DNA from: an uncultured Chitinophaga sp.
GTDB taxonomy: Bacteria; Bacteroidota; Bacteroidia; Chitinophagales; Chitinophagaceae
DNA: 64,000 nt
NCBI RefSeq assembly: GCF_902168175.1
Contig: NZ_CABHOU010000021.1
Location: 124,001-188,000 of the forward strand
Direction of reading: 5' to 3'
In this document: in pieces, positions 54,220 to 62,261 of the stretch
Layout of the letters: each line of letters begins with the position of its first letter
Position numbering within the stretch: position 1 is the first letter of the stretch
Made by a program: the position numbers and the translations under genes
Notes under the pieces: model-generated
What the model was told of the DNA's origin: nothing
Seen by the model: the letters and a program-made list of their open reading frames with translations, nothing else
The model's database searches: none

Positions 54220-55236
54220 TTAAAGTAATGCTAAGATACTGAGTACATACAAAACAATAATCAACAGTATGCTAAATGAGTAGGTCACGAATATTAGAAA
54301 TGCCTTCAGGATCGTTTTGCCCGTGGATTGGCCGTACACCTTTTTAAGCGCCAGTACAAAGTAAAGGATAGAGATGATCCAAGCAAAGAACGAGAACCAG
54401 TTCGTGTGAAACAGATGGTCGAACAGGAAAGCGAGAATTCCCAATAGGAACAGGAACGTATGGAGGTGAATTGTAAAAATGGCATGATCGGCAAAAAACC
54501 ACTTTTTACCACGATACATCCAGCTCATGAACAATGCGAATAAAGGCAGCAAAATGAACATCAGTTTGGGAATATTATGCTGGAGTTTATCCAGCATAAC
54601 ACGCGGTGCGTTGCTGCCATACTTACCATTCATGTACAGCGTTGAGCGAGCGAAGAACCTTCCGGCAGTACCGTCTCTTTTGGACAGTGGTTTTGTGGCC
54701 TGCAGGGAGTCGTACCGCCTCACCGCCTCTTTAGGGTTACCGATCGTACCTCTAAGTATACCGGTAAAAGTAGTGTCTACAGAAAAACTGGTAACGGAAC
54801 TACCACCCTTCAGCGAAACTGTAGAATCCTTTGCCCGCTCGTCGATCGTCACCAAAGATTGTTCGTAAGCCACCCGTACAGTGTCTTCGCCAGGCAAACG
54901 CATCTCATAAGGGTCGTAGTGCGGGCCAATATAAGCCAGCACCAGGAAAAACACGAACGATGTGAATATGTACATCCTGATCGGGTTTACAAAACTCTGC
55001 CTTTTCCCGGCCATATATAGTTTTGTAAGCAGCCCCGGCTTCAGCATCAGATCGCGGATAGTGATCCAGGCTTTAGAGTCATAATGGGTAACATCCTGAA
55101 AGAAATGGCTCACCAGGTGACCAAAAGTTTCGTGCGGTTCGGTATTTTCCTGACCGCAATGGGTACAATAGCGTTCCCGCACTTCCTGGCCGCAATTGAG
55201 GCATGTTTTATCTTTTCTCAGGTGATGAACACTCAT
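54220..55236 (-). CDS. DUF3667 zinc-ribbon membrane protein
   Basis: 338 residues. An N-terminal zinc ribbon (CLNCGQEVRERYCTHCG, two CxxC pairs) is followed by a conserved cytoplasmic stretch SHFFQDVTHYDSKAWITIRDLMLKPGLLTKLYM and then five or so membrane helices, with a soluble loop (about 115-210) between the first and second. Function of the family is unknown. It opens the leftward group that continues with enoyl-CoA hydratase and carbonic anhydrase. Confidence 0.9.
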   Translation of the reverse strand: MSVHHLRKDKTCLNCGQEVRERYCTHCGQENTEPHETFGHLVSHFFQDVTHYDSKAWITIRDLMLKPGLLTKLYMAGKRQSFVNPIRMYIFTSFVFFLVLAYIGPHYDPYEMRLPGEDTVRVAYEQSLVTIDERAKDSTVSLKGGSSVTSFSVDTTFTGILRGTIGNPKEAVRRYDSLQATKPLSKRDGTAGRFFARSTLYMNGKYGSNAPRVMLDKLQHNIPKLMFILLPLFALFMSWMYRGKKWFFADHAIFTIHLHTFLFLLGILAFLFDHLFHTNWFSFFAWIISILYFVLALKKVYGQSTGKTILKAFLIFVTYSFSILLIIVLYVLSILALL

Positions 55237-55318
55237 AAACTCGGTAGATTCTGGGCTGAATTATTGAAAATCGGTTAAAGATATTTTAAAATTTCGGTAA
55301 TTGCAGGCGCTGTATACG

Positions 55319-55349
55319 TTTTGAATTAGCTAGAACGTTAGTATTTTTG
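55319..55349 (+). promoter_or_regulatory. Promoter of the YD-repeat protein gene
   Basis: TTTTG (55319-55323) and TATTTTTG (55342-55349) are 18 bases apart, a full consensus pair, 35 bases before the ATG. Confidence 0.7.
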
Positions 55350-55383
55350 TTTATATAAAACGTGCATCATTTCACTTATTCTC

Positions 55384-56238
55384 ATGAAAAAACGAGGCTT
55401 TGCGCTGCTGGCGCTAACATTTGCGGTAATAACGGTGAACAGGGCACAGGCCCAGTATTATTTGCAGGACATCTATAACACCCAGAAAACCGTGGCCAAT
55501 ATGCAGGTACTGAAGGCCAATAATGTGGCCAGCCAAACCGTGCAAAGCCTGGACGCAAGCCTTAACCGCGATGCGGACTTTATGTGTGTACGCACCATCA
55601 CGGGCAATTTCCGGAACATGCGTTCTGTTACGAAAAGCCGCGCCACTGGTCTTTCTATCCTTACTTCCACCTTTGGCCCCAAAGGCCTGCTCAACAAAAT
55701 AGTGGACAGTACTGAGAGCAGCATCAACACCACCCTGTACCGTTACGTAAACGAAACGCTTGTGGGCATCGAAACCCAGTCGCAGGACCGGGACGAGAAG
55801 TTCAAAATGACCGAAACCCGCAACTACCAATACGATTCTAGCCTTCGTCCGGTACAGATGGTACGGCGCAAGAACAAATCGGCCGACTCTACCCTGGTGC
55901 TGTTCAAGCTGGACACAGCAGGTCGGGTAACGGAGGAGCTGGAAACCGGCAAATACATCCGTGGTCAGCGGTTTTACTACAATTACGACGCACAGGGCCG
56001 CCTTACAGATGTATTACGTTATCAGCCATCCAAAAAGCGTATGCTACCCGACTACATTTTTGAGTACGATGCGCAGGGCAGGTTAAAGCAGATGACCACC
56101 ATCAATGCAACCACTTCCGACTACACCGTTTGGAAGTACACCTATGATGCGAAAGGTTTGCCACAGAAAGAAGAATGTTATGCGAAAGGAAACGAGTTGC
56201 TGGGTATGATCAGCTACCGTTACGAGTATGCCAAATAG
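55384..56238 (+). CDS. Secreted protein with YD-type repeats
   Basis: 284 residues with a signal peptide (MKKRGFALLALTFAVITVNRAQAQ). The C-terminal half contains three short repeats of the Rhs/YD type: YYNYDAQGRLTDVLRY, FEYDAQGRLKQMTTI and YTYDAKGLPQKEE. It is far too short for an Rhs toxin and has no toxin tail, so it is probably a beta-strand surface or periplasmic protein. No partner genes. A terminator and the tRNA pair follow. Confidence 0.8.
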   Translation: MKKRGFALLALTFAVITVNRAQAQYYLQDIYNTQKTVANMQVLKANNVASQTVQSLDASLNRDADFMCVRTITGNFRNMRSVTKSRATGLSILTSTFGPKGLLNKIVDSTESSINTTLYRYVNETLVGIETQSQDRDEKFKMTETRNYQYDSSLRPVQMVRRKNKSADSTLVLFKLDTAGRVTEELETGKYIRGQRFYYNYDAQGRLTDVLRYQPSKKRMLPDYIFEYDAQGRLKQMTTINATTSDYTVWKYTYDAKGLPQKEECYAKGNELLGMISYRYEYAK

Positions 56239-56246
56239 CTTACAGT

Positions 56247-56270
56247 AGAGGGGTTCTAACGAACCCTTCT
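56247..56270 (+). terminator. Terminator after the YD-repeat gene
   Basis: Arms AGAGGGGTTC and GAACCCTTCT (one G-U pair) around TAAC, followed by a run of eight T. Confidence 0.9.
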
Positions 56271-56288
56271 ATTTTTTTTGAAAAAAAG

Positions 56289-56318
56289 TTTGTCAATTCA
56301 AAACAATCATTATCTTTG
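56289..56318 (+). promoter_or_regulatory. Promoter of the tRNA-Gly gene
   Basis: TTTG (56289-56292) and TATCTTTG (56311-56318) are 18 bases apart. This is the cleanest Bacteroidota promoter in the window and lies about 60 bases upstream of the tRNA. Confidence 0.8.
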
Positions 56319-56380
56319 CAATCCCAATGAAAAACAAGCGAAACGGTTTGGAGTAAAAGGGAAAGTTCTTACAGAATAAT

Positions 56381-56453
<73 letters not shown>

Positions 56454-56463
56454 CTAAATGGAG

Positions 56464-56490
56464 AATCCAAACTGAATGTCGGTTTGGATT
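56464..56490 (+). terminator. Hairpin between the two tRNA genes
   Basis: Nine-base arms AATCCAAAC and GTTTGGATT followed by T's. It would uncouple tRNA-Gly from tRNA-Leu. Confidence 0.7.
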
Positions 56491-56514
56491 TTTTGTTTAC
56501 ATTTACTCTGGTAC

Positions 56515-56600
56515 ACCCGGGTGGTGGAATTGGTAGACACGCCGGACTTAAAATCCTGTTCTCCGCAAGGGGAGTGACGGTTCGACTCCGTTCCCGGGTA
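56515..56600 (+). tRNA. tRNA-Leu (TAA)
   Basis: Class II tRNA: acceptor ACCCGGG pairs fully with CCCGGGT, anticodon stem GGA...TCC with loop CTTAAAA (anticodon TAA), a variable arm TTCTCCGCAAGGGGAG, and T-arm ACGGTTCGACTCCGT. CCA is not encoded. Its last bases form the left copy of a 20-bp direct repeat. Confidence 0.96.
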
Positions 56601-56611
56601 CACAGAAATTA
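56592..56611 (+). repeat. Left direct repeat overlapping the tRNA-Leu 3' end
   Basis: Twenty bases starting TCCCGGGTACAC; the first nine are the 3' end of tRNA-Leu. An identical copy lies at 57033-57052. The match stops abruptly on both sides (T against A to the left, A against C to the right). Confidence 0.85.
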
Positions 56612-56637
56612 AAAGGCTTCCGGAAGGAGGCCTTTTT
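56611..56637 (+). terminator. Terminator after tRNA-Leu
   Basis: AAAAGG and CCTTTT outer pairing around the inner palindrome CTTCCGGAAG, then a T run. Confidence 0.75.
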
Positions 56638-56728
56638 TTATTTCGTTTGTTCCCTACTTCCTTACATCAACGATTGTTGATAAACTCACCCATTTTTAGG
56701 CTTTGCATTCTCTTCTAAGTAAAAAAGT

Positions 56729-56956
56729 ATGCAATCGTATATGAATCTTGGCGGCGACTCCGGCGTATTAGCATTCGAAATTGGCGCAGCGTCTATAAAT
56801 GTACAGTTTCGTGATGGGTCAATTTATCGCTACGACTATTCAACTCCTGGCATGAGTGAAGTAGAAAAAATGAAGACCTTGGCAATTCATGGTAGCGGAC
56901 TAAACTCTTTTATAAGTAAATATGTTCGTAAAAGATATGCGGTTAAACTTAGATAG
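56729..56956 (+). CDS. KTSC-domain protein in the tRNA-Leu islet
   Basis: 75 residues, a single small domain. INVQFRDGSIYRYDYSTPG and LAIHGSGLNSFISKYVRKRY match the KTSC pattern (xVxFxDGsxYxYxxVp ... gsGlNsfIxxxvrxxY), a domain of unknown function often found in phage and mobile DNA; a lysyl-tRNA synthetase link is suggested for the family by name. The protein has no signal peptide. It is the only gene between the two 20-bp repeats and has no recognisable -7 element of its own. Confidence 0.75.
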   Translation: MQSYMNLGGDSGVLAFEIGAASINVQFRDGSIYRYDYSTPGMSEVEKMKTLAIHGSGLNSFISKYVRKRYAVKLR

Positions 56957-57032
56957 AAGCTGACTTAAGTGGCATTAATAAAAGAGGTAATGCTTAAAAA
57001 AGCTTCCATCAAATGGTCAAATAATGCCCCTA

Positions 57033-57052
57033 TCCCGGGTACACAGAAATTA
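57033..57052 (+). repeat. Right direct repeat
   Basis: Exact copy of 56592-56611, carrying the last nine bases of tRNA-Leu and 11 bases beyond, without the rest of the tRNA. Confidence 0.85.
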
Positions 57053-57061
57053 CAATAGAAG

Positions 57062-57085
57062 AAAGCTCATCGAAAGGTGGGCTTT
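57062..57085 (+). terminator. Terminator after the right repeat
   Basis: Arms AAAGCTCATC and GGTGGGCTTT (two G-U pairs) around GAAA, then a T run; it resembles an original tRNA-Leu terminator moved away by the insertion. Confidence 0.8.
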
Positions 57086-57172
57086 TTTGTTTTACATCAG
57101 TTTATTACCATCAGCTATCACAAAGTGAAATAAATACAACAAATTGCCAGCGTTCCGCCTCCCCTACTCCCT

Positions 57173-57724
57173 TTATTGCTTCACATAATGAAGCGCTACA
57201 CAACCGGATTTGAAATTTATAGTATCGGCTAACTTAAGATCAAGTTTATCCTGAAGGCTGTTCGCATCCAATAATTGCCGTCCTTTTCCCAAGATCACCG
57301 GATGGACAACGAGGTTAAATTCATCGATAAGGCCTGCTGCAATCAGCTCTGGAAGCATACTTACACTGTCAACGGAGATTTTTTCTCCGGGTTGCTGCTT
57401 CAGTTTCAGGAGTTCTGCCGCAGGGTTGCCACGAACAATACGCGTTTTTTCGTCTCCTCTGTCCAATGATCGCGACACAACAACTCTGTCGATAGCACTA
57501 ATCCGTTGGGCAAATCTATTTTCACTGGCTGTGCCAGATTGATCCTTCGCAACATCACTCCAATAGGGAAACATGAGCTGGTACATGACACGGCCAAAAA
57601 AGAACAGGTCAACGCCGTCCATCATTTCTGTAAAATAATCATGAAGATCTTCACGAGGACTAAAAAGAGTGTGGTCGCAGTAGCCATCTATACTAATGTT
57701 CATGCCGAATGTTACAGTTCTCAT
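57173..57724 (-). CDS. DHFR/RibD C-terminal family reductase
   Basis: 183 residues of the RibD_C/dihydrofolate-reductase-like fold. TFGMNISIDGYCDH is the N-terminal strand-loop, DLFFFGRVMYQLMFPYW the family's second block, and FNLVVHPVILGKGRQLLD the C-terminal NADPH-side loop. It is the stand-alone YyaP/YwjB type that is not folate-specific; its substrate is unknown. It lies just outside the islet. Confidence 0.88.
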   Translation of the reverse strand: MRTVTFGMNISIDGYCDHTLFSPREDLHDYFTEMMDGVDLFFFGRVMYQLMFPYWSDVAKDQSGTASENRFAQRISAIDRVVVSRSLDRGDEKTRIVRGNPAAELLKLKQQPGEKISVDSVSMLPELIAAGLIDEFNLVVHPVILGKGRQLLDANSLQDKLDLKLADTINFKSGCVALHYVKQ

Positions 57725-58000
57725 TTTTACTGGTTTTTGTTACAACTATAAGCCAAAAATAAGCCATGATGTAAATATTATGAGGGTATTCCGCGACAAA
57801 AAAGGGGTCTTTACCGTAAGTGTTATAATATCATCGCGGGTGATTGGCAATTACAGACTCGTATTGCCCGATATACCATCTTCTGAAAAGCCGTGTCAAA
57901 TGAGGAGTATCACCAAAAGAAACACGCGGGCACTGAAACATCAGATTGACACAGTCAAATTAGCGGATTATCACTATTTTAGTACAAAGCCCCGCTATAT

Positions 58001-58483
58001 ATGGAATCTAAAAACACATCTGTACCTACTTTATTTGAATGGGCCGGCGGCATGCCTGCTTTTGAACAGTTATTCAGCAAATTTTATGATAAAGTACTGC
58101 AAGATCCATTATTAGAACCAGTGTTCAGGCACATGTCGCCAGAACACCGGCAACATGTAGCACATTTTGTTGCGGAAGTTCTTGGAGGCCCCAAGCTGTA
58201 TAGTGAAGAAGGTGGCAGCCATTTTAAGATGATCAGTAAACATCTTTCCAAACATTTAACGCAAGAGCATCGTAAACGTTGGATGGAACTTCTGCTGGAA
58301 ACCGCCGACGAATTGATTCTTCCAGACGATCCGGAGTTTCGTTCGGCTTTTCTGGCCTATCTGGAATGGGGCACGCGTATCGCAGTCATTAACTCACAAT
58401 TTGATTCGGTGAACGGAGACGAACAGATGCCAATGCCTGAATGGGGCTGGGGCGTACCCGGTGGGCCCTATACCGGTGAGTAA
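58001..58483 (+). CDS. Truncated haemoglobin, group II type
   Basis: 160 residues. The globin part spans about residues 8-135: TLFEWAGGMPAFEQLFSKFYDKVL, the proximal histidine stretch HRQHVAHFVAEVLGGP, and a tryptophan at the G8 position in HRKRWMELLLE, which marks group II. LLEPVFRHMSPEHRQHV is the E-helix region. A Gly/Pro/Trp-rich tail (MPEWGWGVPGGPYTGE) is appended; it could cap the haem pocket or bind a partner. Roles of such globins are oxygen or nitric-oxide handling. No flavin reductase lies nearby. Confidence 0.88.
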   Translation: MESKNTSVPTLFEWAGGMPAFEQLFSKFYDKVLQDPLLEPVFRHMSPEHRQHVAHFVAEVLGGPKLYSEEGGSHFKMISKHLSKHLTQEHRKRWMELLLETADELILPDDPEFRSAFLAYLEWGTRIAVINSQFDSVNGDEQMPMPEWGWGVPGGPYTGE

Positions 58484-58642
58484 CAATAAATAACCCTACA
58501 GATTATCAACAGTAATTTCGGCATACCGGAGGCTATTGTATGGCTAACGCTTACTAACAAACGAAACAATTTCAACGCCACTAAACAGACCGACTAAGAA
58601 AGGAAAAAATTGTCAATTCCCATCTAAAATATACTCTTTAAA

Positions 58643-58810
58643 CTATCGCGCCCCGTTCAATAAATGTCGTGCACAGATCACCCAAACATAATACAGTATA
58701 GGATCTAAAAAGTATTCCCTGAAGACCTTGTGGACAATTTTATCATAGTCATGGATAATGTTATTTCGTGTATGCGATATCCGGATAATTGATCTAAGTT
58801 CGAGGTACAT
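58643..58810 (-). pseudogene. Possible remnant of a HepT (DUF86) toxin C terminus
   Basis: A 55-codon minus-strand open frame starting MYLELRSIIR contains R-N-N-I-I-H-D-Y, the Rx4H(x)Y core of HEPN ribonucleases such as HepT, followed by DKI and a helix-like YYVWVI. The normal N-terminal two thirds are missing, and the frame reads directly into the promoter region of the secreted-protein gene at 58827. No MntA partner is present. The remaining 58484-58826 stretch holds nothing else recognisable. Short motif match only, so low certainty. Confidence 0.35.
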
Positions 58811-58826
58811 TAAAAACTCACCACGT

Positions 58827-59225
58827 ATGAAGAAACCCCTTATCCTATCGATGGCACTGGCGTGCATCGCGATGAGCAATATGTCCTTTGCTCCCTCCAA
58901 ACCTAAACCTGCAGCAACCGAAGTTGCGGCTAAAAGAGTGCTCGATTTCCCGCGCGACATCAACTGGACGATCGGGTACATGTCAGGCACGCAAATGGTT
59001 ACTTTAACATGGCCCACCCTGACCTGGCCCGGACTAGGCCCTGTGACGTTCACCTTCATGGGTAGTACACAGTACATTGCACCTACAAGCACCACTTCCA
59101 TTTATTGGGCTGGCTATACGCTTACCACCGGTGTTACGTACTCACTGTCCATTGGCAGCGTGATCTATTATTTCCAGTTGCCGTCAAGCGGTTCAGGTCC
59201 CTGCATTATTACCGGCCATACTTGA
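58827..59225 (+). CDS. Small secreted protein, tandem paralog A
   Basis: About 132 residues, not recognised. The ATG at 58827 gives a signal peptide MKKPLILSMALACIAMSNMSFA; a longer frame starts at 58758 but has no signal. The mature part is about 110 residues, rich in Thr, Trp, Pro and Tyr, and looks all-beta. Shared marks with paralog B: LDFPRDINWTIGYM, TLTWPTLTWPGLGPVTFTF, MGSTQYIAPT, and the C-terminal CIITGHT. Two cysteines at most in the mature protein. No family known to me. Confidence 0.8.
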   Translation: MKKPLILSMALACIAMSNMSFAPSKPKPAATEVAAKRVLDFPRDINWTIGYMSGTQMVTLTWPTLTWPGLGPVTFTFMGSTQYIAPTSTTSIYWAGYTLTTGVTYSLSIGSVIYYFQLPSSGSGPCIITGHT

Positions 59226-59285
59226 TCCCGGCATTTCCATTGACTTCAGAAGAAGATTTCCTTACAGATTAAAATCCAGCCAAGA

Positions 59286-59672
59286 ATGAAAAAGACCCTT
59301 GCCCTTATGACGGTGCTTGCGTGCCTGGCGGTTAGCAATACGTCCTTTGCTCACGCCAAATCAGCACCGGTTACAACAAAAAGCGCTGCATTTATTGACT
59401 TTCCCCGCGGCATCGACTGGCACATCAGTTTTATGGCCGGCAGTGTAGTTACCCTGAGCTGGACGAACTTCAGCCTGCCCGGATTAGGCCCTGTAGCATT
59501 TACGTTCCAGGGGAACACGCAGTACTTTAATCCAACAACAGTAACCAACACTTACTGGGTACCGGCCACCCCGCTCACACCTTTTGTAACTTACAACATC
59601 AACATCGGCGGTGTGTTATACTATTTTTACATCGACACGATGAACCAGTGCTACATGACTGGCCACACATGA
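59286..59672 (+). CDS. Small secreted protein, tandem paralog B
   Basis: 128 residues with a signal peptide MKKTLALMTVLACLAVSNTSFA that is nearly the same as that of paralog A. The mature part carries IDFPRGIDWHISFM, VTLSWTNFSLPGLGPVAFTF, QGNTQYFNPT and the C-terminal CYMTGHT. The shared order of blocks shows a tandem duplication; about half the residues are identical by eye. It lies 60 bases downstream of A and is followed by a terminator. Function unknown; the C-x-x-TGHT ending is shared by both. Confidence 0.82.
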   Translation: MKKTLALMTVLACLAVSNTSFAHAKSAPVTTKSAAFIDFPRGIDWHISFMAGSVVTLSWTNFSLPGLGPVAFTFQGNTQYFNPTTVTNTYWVPATPLTPFVTYNINIGGVLYYFYIDTMNQCYMTGHT

Positions 59673-59676
59673 TTGT

Positions 59677-59717
59677 AAAAAAGCAGGCATGGAACGTGAA
59701 GTTTATGCCTGCTTTTT
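59677..59717 (+). terminator. Terminator after the tandem secreted proteins
   Basis: Thirteen-base arms AAAAAGCAGGCAT and ATGCCTGCTTTTT around a 14-base loop. Confidence 0.85.
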
Positions 59718-59855
59718 AACGCGCACTTACTCCCATTCGTGAAGTTCGCAAAGCAGTTTGCTAACTAAAGCATATAACCAGACAATCAGTCTGGAAGATC
59801 ACTAAATCCAGCAAATACACCATTAATCCGGTATGCCGGGATTGTGAGCAAAATA

Positions 59856-59882
59856 AAAAGGCTTCCCTCGCGGAAGCCTTTT
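59856..59882. terminator. Hairpin before the TlpA pair
   Basis: Eleven-base perfect arms AAAAGGCTTCC and GGAAGCCTTTT around CTCGC. It lies 73 bases past the stop of the minus-strand TlpA gene and is symmetrical, so it can serve either strand. The rest of 59718-59954 holds no gene. Confidence 0.75.
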
Positions 59883-59954
59883 ATTTTAAAAACTTGAATA
59901 CTACAGGCAGTTTAAGTTGTAAAAAGGCCCGCGTTTCAATTATCGAATTTACAT

Positions 59955-60938
59955 TTACTGAATAAGCTTCGTTAACACATCTTTCAGCGTTTCTTTGCCG
60001 ATGTAATCCAGCGAAGCGGCGATTTTACCTTGCCTGTCTACTATAATCACATATGGAATGCTGGAAATGTTAAACATCTGCTGAATTCCCTCACCTTTTC
60101 TGAATGCACCGTCGGCCAATACCTGGTTCCATTCCATCGCCTGCTCTGCCATGGCGTTTTGCCATTTGCGCACATCATCATCTACCGAAACACTTACGAA
60201 TACTACGTCTTTGTCTTTAAAATTCCTGTAATGCTCACGCAACTTCGGAATAAAAGCAATACATGGCGTGCACCACGACGCCCAGAAATCTAGCACCACT
60301 ACCTTACCTTTCATATCGGCGACATTAAACGCCTTACCATCCGTACCTGTCATTTTCAGGGCCGGAAAAGTTGTACCTGCCGCCGTTTTTCTGAAAGTCT
60401 CCATCCTGTACATAAATAATTGACCATTGGGACTGGCTTTTGCGCGGAATGACAATGCCTTTTCCGCCATCGTACAATCTTCCAGCGACGTGAGATAGAA
60501 GTAAGCCATCCAGGCCGAAAATTCCAGATCGGGATGTTCCAGTACGTACTCCAACGGTTTCTTCAAACTTTTCTGGTAAGCCTGAAAATGATCATTCATC
60601 AAACCGCCTTTCAGTTTGTCTGCCTTAAGGGAATCAAAGCTGCAATTAATCTCGTAATTGACATTTTCCAATAATACCGGTATGCTTTTGGTACTGATCT
60701 TCAGTGTCACCCAATCGGGCCGGTCTATTGTGCCGGCATATGTGAATTCGCCGTTTACAATACGTACCTTTTCCGGCATTGGTGGATGCACTGGTGAACC
60801 ATCCGCACGGTTATTTACTATCACAGATACATACCCGCTGATAATGCCGGTTACCTTTCCTTTGATAATAAATCCATCGCCGGCAAAGCTGCATAGTGGC
60901 AGCATCAGCGACAGTAAAAGTTGTATGATGCGTTTCAT
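59955..60938 (-). CDS. TlpA-type thiol-disulfide reductase with DUF4369 domain (second copy)
   Basis: 327 residues with a signal peptide (MKRIIQLLLSLMLPLCSFA). An N-terminal DUF4369 domain of about 120 residues (DGFIIKGKVTGIISGYVSVIVNN) is followed by a short helical linker and a thioredoxin domain with the redox pair in DFWASWCTPCIAFIP, the cis-proline at SSIPYVIIVDRQG. It would keep cysteines of periplasmic proteins reduced. It is the downstream member of a same-strand pair with another DUF4369-TlpA protein. Confidence 0.92.
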   Translation of the reverse strand: MKRIIQLLLSLMLPLCSFAGDGFIIKGKVTGIISGYVSVIVNNRADGSPVHPPMPEKVRIVNGEFTYAGTIDRPDWVTLKISTKSIPVLLENVNYEINCSFDSLKADKLKGGLMNDHFQAYQKSLKKPLEYVLEHPDLEFSAWMAYFYLTSLEDCTMAEKALSFRAKASPNGQLFMYRMETFRKTAAGTTFPALKMTGTDGKAFNVADMKGKVVVLDFWASWCTPCIAFIPKLREHYRNFKDKDVVFVSVSVDDDVRKWQNAMAEQAMEWNQVLADGAFRKGEGIQQMFNISSIPYVIIVDRQGKIAASLDYIGKETLKDVLTKLIQ

Positions 60939-60972
60939 ATTGATTTACAATTTAACCGGTAAGCAAAAAAAA

Positions 60973-61001
60973 GGCAACAGCACGTAAAATGTGCTGTTGC
61001 C
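60973..61001 (-). terminator. Terminator between the two TlpA genes
   Basis: Eleven-base perfect arms GGCAACAGCAC and GTGCTGTTGCC with T's in minus-strand sense; it lies 17 bases past the upstream gene's stop. It suggests that the downstream TlpA gene has its own promoter or depends on readthrough. Confidence 0.88.
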
Positions 61002-61017
61002 GAAGGTTGACCATTAA

Positions 61018-62202
61018 CTATTTAAGTAATTCTTCCAGTTTCTTGATCAGTGCATCGCCGGCCAGATCATTTGCTACTACATTTCCATCAGGATCAATCA
61101 ATACATTGGATGGAATGGCGCGAACGCCGTACAACGTTGCTACCGGCTCTGCCCAGCCTTTCAGGTTAGAAACGTTCAACCAGTTAAGCTCATTCTTTTT
61201 AACCGATTTTTCCCAGCCCTCATGTTTAGTGTCCAACGACACGCCCATGAATAGGAAATTCTTATTCTTAAATTTCTCATTTACTTCCTTCATGTGTGGA
61301 ACCTGAGCGATGCAGGGAGCGCACCAGCTGGCCCAAAAATCGATGAACACATACTTGCCTTTAAAGTCTGAAAGCTTCACTGTATTACCGGCAAGGTCTT
61401 TGATTTCAAAGTCAGGCGCAGGCGCTCCTTTTTTCACCTTTCCAAGTGTTTCCGGGGCCACATCATCGCCCATTTTTACTGAAATTGGCGAAGGATCTAT
61501 TAAGCCCGGCTTTTTATAACGTTGCATAACTCTTTGCATCTGCGCGTGCTCACCCAGCTTGTCGTATACAGAGTCAATGAATTTTTTATCGTTTAAAAAA
61601 TAAGCTGTCAGGATATAGCCGCAAACACCAGAATTAGGGTGTGCGGTTATCCACCTTTTTAATGTGTCTTTCATCCTGGCGTCCACAACATTGGCTTGCT
61701 CCTTTAACGCGGAAGATACATCCTCATCGCCCACGGCGACGGCGTCATGGTATCTTTTTTCAAGGTCCGCCAGCTTTTTACCATCCCCGCTGAAGGGATC
61801 TGTAATAGCACCTACTTCCTGCCATTCCTTCACGTATTTGGCCCCGGAAAATTTAGCCGTCTTAAAATTATCCCCCTTTCCTTTAATATCCATTTTACCA
61901 TCTTCCAGGTAAAGGACCATACCGGTCTTTTCGATGTTGTTGCCAATCTGCAGAATGTACATGCTGCCACCTTTGCTCATCGGCATGCGCAACTGGAACT
62001 TATGATCTTTAATGATGGCAGAGGCCGTGTCGCCCGAATAAGGTTCATACAGCGCCACGATAGAGTCATTGGGCGCCTGCTCCAGCCAGCCAGTGATCAC
62101 CGCTGCGGGTTCAGGTTTCTGTGTACTGAATTTTGTTTTTTTATCCTGGGCTAAAGCGACCGTGCTGCTCAGGCAGAGTATGCCTACAAATACTTTCTTC
62201 AT
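61018..62202 (-). CDS. TlpA-type thiol-disulfide reductase with DUF4369 domain (first copy)
   Basis: 394 residues with a signal peptide (MKKVFVGILCLSSTVALA). The DUF4369 domain spans about residues 30-140 (AVITGWLEQAPNDSIVALYEPYSGDTAS), then a helical linker, then thioredoxin with DFWASWCAPCIAQVP and the cis-proline at RAIPSNVLIDPDG. Longer than its neighbour by a larger linker. The two are paralogs that share the redox motif but not close overall similarity, consistent with distinct substrates. Downstream of the tail-specific protease gene by 59 bases on the same strand. Confidence 0.93.
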   Translation of the reverse strand: MKKVFVGILCLSSTVALAQDKKTKFSTQKPEPAAVITGWLEQAPNDSIVALYEPYSGDTASAIIKDHKFQLRMPMSKGGSMYILQIGNNIEKTGMVLYLEDGKMDIKGKGDNFKTAKFSGAKYVKEWQEVGAITDPFSGDGKKLADLEKRYHDAVAVGDEDVSSALKEQANVVDARMKDTLKRWITAHPNSGVCGYILTAYFLNDKKFIDSVYDKLGEHAQMQRVMQRYKKPGLIDPSPISVKMGDDVAPETLGKVKKGAPAPDFEIKDLAGNTVKLSDFKGKYVFIDFWASWCAPCIAQVPHMKEVNEKFKNKNFLFMGVSLDTKHEGWEKSVKKNELNWLNVSNLKGWAEPVATLYGVRAIPSNVLIDPDGNVVANDLAGDALIKKLEELLK

Positions 62203-62261
62203 TGTTAATCCATTTTTTATTTACAAGCGTATCGGCCTGTAAGGTGAAAGTGATACAGTTC

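Larger units (their letters stand above)
56592..57052. mobile_element. Candidate minimal islet inserted at the tRNA-Leu 3' end
   Basis: Two exact 20-bp repeats bound 421 bp holding one gene, a KTSC-domain protein. tRNA 3' ends are common integrase targets. No integrase is present, so the islet is either a non-autonomous element, or a deletion remnant of a larger one. Two terminators, one after each repeat copy, fit duplication of the tRNA's downstream edge. Confidence 0.55.

Noticed and set aside
55384-56238. Rhs/YD-repeat toxin
   Set aside because: Only three short repeats, no core or toxin domain, and no immunity gene next to it.
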